From positions 620,001-684,000 of the forward strand of contig JALLLT010000002.1 of the NCBI GenBank assembly GCA_025266875.1: a stretch of 64,000 nucleotides of DNA, given 5' to 3'. The position numbers were made by a program, and so were the translations under genes. Positions 58,515 to 64,000 of this stretch are shown here, one piece after another (position 1 is the first letter of the stretch; every line of letters starts with the position of its first letter). The DNA comes from Fennellomyces sp. T-0311. Its lineage: Eukaryota > Mucoromycota > Mucoromycetes > Mucorales > Lichtheimiaceae. The notes under the pieces are model-generated. The model was given only the letters and a program-made list of their open reading frames with translations. It made no database searches and was not told the DNA's origin.

Positions 58515-61085
58515 ATGGACATTGAAGCCAGTAATAAACTCGCAAAGCTCGTTAAGCAAATCACCGAGACAGGAGATTGGACTCTTGATGACAATACTTT
58601 AAAAGTAAAAGCCTTCAACAACAAAGAAAAAATACTCTTTCTCATACTTGAGAATAACCTTAGTCGATCAAAGGCATTTGTAAGCGATCGGACGCCAATG
58701 TCGATGTTGCGTTTGATCATTGGTTTGCACAGCTGAAAAAAGAACATGCTCAAGTAAGCAGAATAAAAGGTTTGATCTCTCCAAGTGAGGTAAACAAAGT
58801 ATATTAGATTCGGTATTCGTGTGTTCAACTTGCCGAACAACTATTCCAGCGTTCGCACCGGTTTCGTTCACTTTTGGCAGATGAGTTTCCGCAGTTTATT
58901 GCACTGACCATTGGCATTCGCCAAACAAAGTTACCGCCACCCAATAACGTCGCCACAAAGCTTAAGCAGTACAGTTTGGCGCTCATCCAGACATGGAATA
59001 CCAAGTTTGGTGCAAAGTACAGACCGATAGCAATCGGTTATCATCATCTTGAACACAATGGTGTGTTGAAACCAAACCAGTTATCGATTGATACGATTCA
59101 TTCGCAGGATGAGCAAAGGGCCAATCGACAGGTATTGATAAGGTTGTGATGGTCAAGGAAATAACATGCTTACGATTTTTTGAGGAAGACTCGAATGCAA
59201 CCTGTATATGAACGACGGTTCGAACAGATCACAACAGAGTCTGAAGAGTATCTTTCGATTATTCAAGAAAATCTGCACCAAATGGTAAAATTACTTGTGG
59301 TTGATTATACATATTTAACACGGATTATAGGAAGGTTGCTTTGAGATCCTTATACCGAAGCATGACGAAGCATCGTCTATTGACTTTGATTCGTTGATAA
59401 AGGGTGACTTGGACATGTCTGAAAGTTCAAACGAAAACCCAGATACATATAAAGAGGTAATAATTAATAAGAAGAGAAGCAGGTTACTAACTTATATAAC
59501 AGAAAATCCGATCGCATGGTCTCGCATCGAATCGATATAAACTCACGATTGTAATGTCGGATAATCCAGTTGCAGACCAAGTGCACGAGTCCAAAGAAAA
59601 CCAAATCGTTTACGATCAACTACGCGAAAGCTACAAAGTCGCTCGAACCAAGCATAATAAGCAATTGAATGAATGGATCAATAGTCTTGCTAGAATAGAA
59701 GTGCCAGTAAGTTTCCTTAAAGGAGCCATTCTTTGTATTAAACACCAACTGGTAAATTTAGAACAAAGATGACCAAAAAACGCTTTTGAAACGGCTACTG
59801 GACGTCAAGGCAGAAATGACAGAAACCATTCGCAAAGCAGAACTGCTTGGTATCCAATTACCGGTAGAAGAGCCTTCGGATGACGAAGAGTTTGATGATG
59901 AACTTTTCGAAGAAGTGAAAGTACCCTCGCGATCATCCACCTTAACAAAGCCAAAGAAAGAGAAACAAGTACCGTTGACACAAAGGATCTTCCCACTTGC
60001 TTTTGAACCAGGAATGGATGAGGATGTGACCTATAACCGGGATCGCGTATTCCCAAAAGAATCGAAATTACCCGAGCCGGTGGATTCGGATAGGTAATGG
60101 AGGATTATTGGCTGGAATATGATTTAACCATTACCAGGTCAAACAAGGGCAAGAAAAGAGCAACTGCTGAAGATGAACAAAAAGAAGGTACATCGGTGAA
60201 ACAGCGATGAAACGATCTGATAAACTAATAATCTCGATATGTATCAGAGTTACTGAAAAAAGCCCCTGTTGTTGAGGTGAGTCCAAGGAAAATGTAATGA
60301 TATATGTATCCAAATCGCTTAGACATGTTTCATAGTGGGGTGACGATCTTTACTACTGGGATAAGACGGAAGTACAATTCAATACCAGTGGTATCGGTAA
60401 GTAATATTTTTAAAACACTAAGGATACGGAAACTGACGGAGCAAAATAGAACGATCGCATCGATTTATGGGAGTAGGCGAGGGCACCAACGAAATGCCTG
60501 AACATTTGCTAGACCAACTGAGAAAACGAACCGTTTACTACAAACCAGAGATTCCAACGAACCTTAAGGTACTGTATGAAAAAAAGGAGACAGTACATTG
60601 AATAATGGCAAAAAAAGTATGTTTCTCATCGTTTCCGTTTATAGGCGTGCAGGGCACCCCTTCGCAGTGGCCAGCTTTGCCCCCGTCGGGACCTTGTCAC
60701 ATGTCCTTTCCATGGCAAAATCATTCCACGGGATGAACTTGGTAGGCCAGTAAATGAAACAGACAAAGCGGCTGCTGGGTCATCATCATCAACAGTGGAG
60801 CCTGATAAGAAGAAGGACATTGCAACAGATGATGGTGATTTCTGGCAGGATATCGAGAGGGATGTCATGCAGCAGGTGGATCAACCCTTAATTGAATTGA
60901 ACAAACAAAAGAGGAAGCGAAAGAAACCACAATCTAATCTTGCAGATGTTCGCAAAAAGAAGGAAACCAGTTACACGCGATTGAAAACCATAGTGGATGC
61001 GCCTAACACTCGCCGTGCGGTCGAAGAAGCACAAGATTATGAACGATCTCTTAAAGCAAGAGACAAGAAAATGAATATGTGGTAG
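58515..61085 (+). CDS. UVSSA: UV-stimulated scaffold protein A homologue (UVSSA)
   Basis: Twelve exons give 655 residues: 58515-58679, 58733-58753, 58808-59131, 59189-59284, 59331-59456, 59503-59706, 59762-60093, 60138-60187, 60248-60276, 60336-60396, 60450-60568 and 60645-61085; every join keeps frame. The N-terminal VHS-like domain has LAEQLFQRSHRFRSLLADEF and LIQTWNTKFGAKYRPI. The C-terminal DUF2043 domain has VVEWGDDLYYWDKTEVQF, GEGTNEMPEHLL and a Cys/His cluster in CRAPLRSGQLCPRRDLVTCP followed by FHGKIIPRDELGRP. In animals UVSSA brings USP7 to stalled RNA polymerase II and recruits TFIIH in transcription-coupled repair. Two exons are very small (21 and 29 bp). Confidence 0.93.
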
Positions 61086-61379
61086 AATTGGTATTATCTT
61101 TGTTGTAATAATAGTTTTATTTTTTTTTAAAAAAAAAAGTCCATTCTTCATGCATTTTAAAAGGAACGTGTTGCTTTTCTTTTGGATCGGCATGCAATAT
61201 GCATGTTATGTTGTCACTTAACGTAAAACTACCAATGGGTAATCTGCAAGCAAAAAGAATGTTTACCATTAACGAATCTGTGTAGTAACAGGGGTTACAA
61301 AAGAAACGACACATAAAAACCAGGACTAAAATAACCGAAACCCACTCTTGTTCCTTTTTTTCTTTCGCTCTATTTACTC

Positions 61380-63207
61380 ATGCTCTATTCCTTATTGCTG
61401 GCATTGCTGGTGCTAAGTCACCGTGCGTATGCAGCATTACGACATTTTGAGCTCAATATTACTTCGGGAATGCTTAATCCAGACTGCTATGATGAATCAT
61501 ACCATGGCCTCCTCGTTAACAACCAATTCCCCGCACCAGCGCTGCGTGTGATGAAGGGAGATGACGTCCAAGTTGTCGTGAGAAACGCCATCACTTCCGC
61601 GAATTTAACCACGACCATCCATTTCCATGGTATCAGACAATATGGTACTGTTGAATCAGATGGTGTACCAGATATCACACAAGCCTCCATTCCAACTGGT
61701 CAGTCCTTCACATACCGATTCCGAGTGTTGAATCAAAGCGGCACATACTTTTACCATGCGCACGTTGGAATGCAGGATGATACGGTTCAAGGTGCCTTGA
61801 TTGTTCATGACGACGAAAAGTCCCTTCCCAACGACAATAATACGTCATTGGTGGACGGCACGTATACATACGATGGCGAGCGTACAATCCAAGTTAGCGA
61901 ATGGTGGCACCAGGACTTTGTGGATCGTGAAAATTACTACATGAGCTCAGATTTTGTATACGACAAGGGCGCCGATGCTATCTTGATGAACGGCCGAACA
62001 GTTCATCAAGATAACTACAATATCTCATTCAACACAGCTGATACTTGCTCAGGATATACTGTATTGGATGTTGAGCCCAACAAGACGTATCGACTGCGCA
62101 TCATTGGTGCTACCACATTCCGTACGCTTGGATTGGCAATTGGCAAACACAAGATGACTGTTATTGAAGCTGATGGTCAACTTACCAAACCATACGAAAC
62201 GGATTGGCTCGAAATTGGTCCTGGTCAGCGATTCTCTGTGCTTATCCACACAGATGCGCAAGGTGACACGTTCCCTATTGCAACTAGCTATCGTTGGCGC
62301 CACCGCAGCCCCGGGGGTCATACCGAGAACGGATTTGCCTATTTGCGATACAATAAGGAGAAACGATGCAGTCATCAAGAATCGTGCGGTAACGAGGCAC
62401 TGTTCAAACCCGTGTTCCCTGGACGGAATAGCAAGGAATTGGCCAATGAATTAAACTATCCATCGTATACACTCGTTAACGAACTACCCGATTTCCCGAC
62501 AGAAAACACACCCGACTGGTATTGGCCGGAGATTGCGCCGCTTGTCGACTATACCATGATTGAATCCACTTTTCTGGCAGCCGAACCTCACCGTGTGATC
62601 AAGTTACGTTCAAACATGGTTAAGCAGGAAAACAATGAGACGCGTTATTTGATGAATGGCCGTATGCCTGTAACTCGCGATCGGCCTGCTCTTGCAAGAT
62701 ACGTGGGAGACGAAGAGTCGCTCGATATCTCAACAGACAAAGAAGAAGATGGCTACTGCAAAGAGCGCGATACATTCCCCATTGAGTTGGGAGAAGTTGT
62801 TGATATTGTGCTTCAAAATGTCCAATCTGGACGCAACTGTCTGATTCATCCTTGGCACACTCATGGTCACTCGCACTACGTGATCGCCTCAGGTCCAGGC
62901 GAATATATTCATGAAGAACACAAGGATATTCGCAACTATCCAACGCCTCTATTCAGGGACGTGTCACTTGTGTATCCATCAGACAACACACCCACAGATG
63001 GTTGCGGTTGGACCAAGATCCGTCTTTATGCTGTAAGTTCATTCCATTTTGACCGTGGGTAATTTCTAATCTTCTTTATTTTTCTAAAAGGACAATCCGG
63101 GATTGTGGGCTATCCATTGCCATATCACCTCGCATATGATGCAGGGCAAATTTGCTGTATTAGAAGAATCACCAGAACTTATTTCAGCCTATAGACTTTA
63201 CCAGTAA
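61380..63207 (+). CDS. Secreted multicopper oxidase (laccase / ascorbate-oxidase-like)
   Basis: Two exons, 61380-63032 and 63091-63207, give 589 residues. A signal peptide (LYSLLLALLVLSHRAYA) precedes three cupredoxin domains. Copper motifs are all present: TIHFHGI, YFYHAHVG, HPWHTHGHSHYV and the type-1/trinuclear motif HCHITSHMMQGK. Many N-glycosylation sites (NIT, NLT, NQS, NNT) fit a secreted protein. There is no transmembrane segment or GPI signal, so it is not a Fet3-type ferroxidase. The residue ten after the type-1 Cys, normally Met, Leu or Phe, is Lys here. Substrate could be phenols, ascorbate or metals; it is not decidable from sequence. Confidence 0.92.
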
Positions 63208-63322
63208 CTACTTCGTTTGTAATTTTTGCTTGATAATATAAAGCTGCACGTGTGTCGCATGTTAAACCAACCATCTTGCTACTGTGTAACCTGCCAATCT
63301 TTCTTTTCCCAACGCGTCTAGA

Positions 63323-63975
63323 ATGTCGATCGACTTGAGTAAGCATTTTGAAAATAACTGAATGGACGTTTTTTTTTACCTAATGATCTTAAAGGTAAAC
63401 CGAGATACCCACAGTCAACGTATTGGGGTCGACTTCGTCACTTCATTGATGTCACCGATCCTCGGTAAAACAGTAATTTCCACCCAAAAAATGGCAGGAT
63501 TTATTAACACACTTGGCATCAGTACACTGTTCGTTTCCCGGCAACAACTCGAAGTTGCCAAGAACCTTCTTGGTCAATACAAGCAGGACCCTAAAATGCA
63601 AGTCGATCCTGAACGGTTGTGGAAAGCAAAGAAAGGTTATTGGGAAAAAAGGTGAACGCGTTGTCTTATTCACGACAACTCATATATTCTTTAGTGGTGG
63701 ATTCGACGATTCATCCTGATACTGGTGAACCCATCTTCTTGCCATTCCGAATGTCAGCGTTTGTCCCTGTCAATTTGGTTCTTGTTGCCGGCATGCTTAC
63801 TCCCAACCCATCGGTTTGTTTGTTCTGTGGCCTTTGATGTGTCACGGGAGACTAACATCAAGGAATCAGATCAAAACCATCCTATTTTGGCAATGGGCTA
63901 ACCAGAGCGTCAACGTCGCATTCAATTCGGCAAACGCAAACAAGTCGACACCAATGAACTGGAGTGAAACGGCAG
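63323..63975 (+). CDS. Sideroflexin (mitochondrial serine/amino-acid carrier), 5' part
   Basis: Five exons are visible, 63323-63338, 63394-63463, 63523-63635, 63695-63813 and 63870-63975, and the gene runs off the right edge. The encoded part reads MSIDLSKPRYPQSTYWGRLR, HFIDVTDPR, LWKAKKVVDSTIHPDTGEPI, LPFRMSAFVPVNLVLVAGML and ILFWQWANQSVNVAFNSANA, which is the classic sideroflexin N-terminal half, with HPDTGE before the first membrane segment. Human SFXN1 carries serine across the inner mitochondrial membrane for one-carbon metabolism; fungal Fsf1 is less studied. The first exon has just 16 bp. Confidence 0.95.
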
Positions 63976-64000
63976 GTTTGTAAAACAAAAAGCTAAAAAG

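Overview
This is nuclear DNA from a fungus, most likely an early-diverging one (Mucoromycota, perhaps Mucorales). About twenty protein genes are split by short GT-AG introns, mostly 45-80 bp. They include clearly fungal products (a Zn2Cys6 regulator, ADA2, an LRG1-type LIM-RhoGAP). Between gene clusters lie degraded SWIM zinc-finger, tyrosine-recombinase and F-box-like sequences of the kind common in zygomycete genomes. The assignment rests on gene content and structure; no marker gene fixes the genus. I found no tRNA, rRNA, CRISPR array or viral gene. Exon joins were worked out by hand from splice signals, reading phase and family conservation.

Layout. 1-422: 3' end of ADA2. 423-12300: gene-poor and decayed, with a frameshifted SWIM gene, a tyrosine-recombinase fragment, two copies of a 175-bp repeat, and an F-box/LRR-like pseudogene interrupted by a solo LTR with a perfect 5-bp target duplication. 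One intact gene sits here, a questin-oxidase-like protein (5083-6427). 12308-20850: dense cluster with a Zn2Cys6 factor and a PNS1/SLC44 transporter (divergent), then SLU7 and ABP1. 20851-23745: empty. 23746-42742: a tail-anchored coiled-coil protein, a FYVE protein, LRG1-type LIM-RhoGAP, an AcpS-type phosphopantetheinyl transferase, a CK1 kinase, a GGA adaptor, xylulokinase and MED31. 43300-46918: coatomer zeta and less certain ORFs. 46919-53129: decayed, AT-rich, with a 171-bp foldback element resembling a CACTA-type MITE. 53130-64000: cytosolic Hsp70, GGTase-I beta, a p24 cargo receptor, UVSSA, a multicopper oxidase and the 5' part of sideroflexin.

The genes are mostly housekeeping and do not form a pathway cluster. 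Several share trafficking and actin themes by function only: coatomer zeta, a p24 protein with a KKXX COPI signal, GGA, FYVE, ABP1 and LRG1. LRG1-type RhoGAPs act on Rho1, which is itself a GGTase-I substrate. No previously undescribed system is evident. The most informative unusual structures are the LTR inside the F-box pseudogene, the foldback element, the axial-site lysine of the multicopper oxidase, and the tail of the CK1 kinase.
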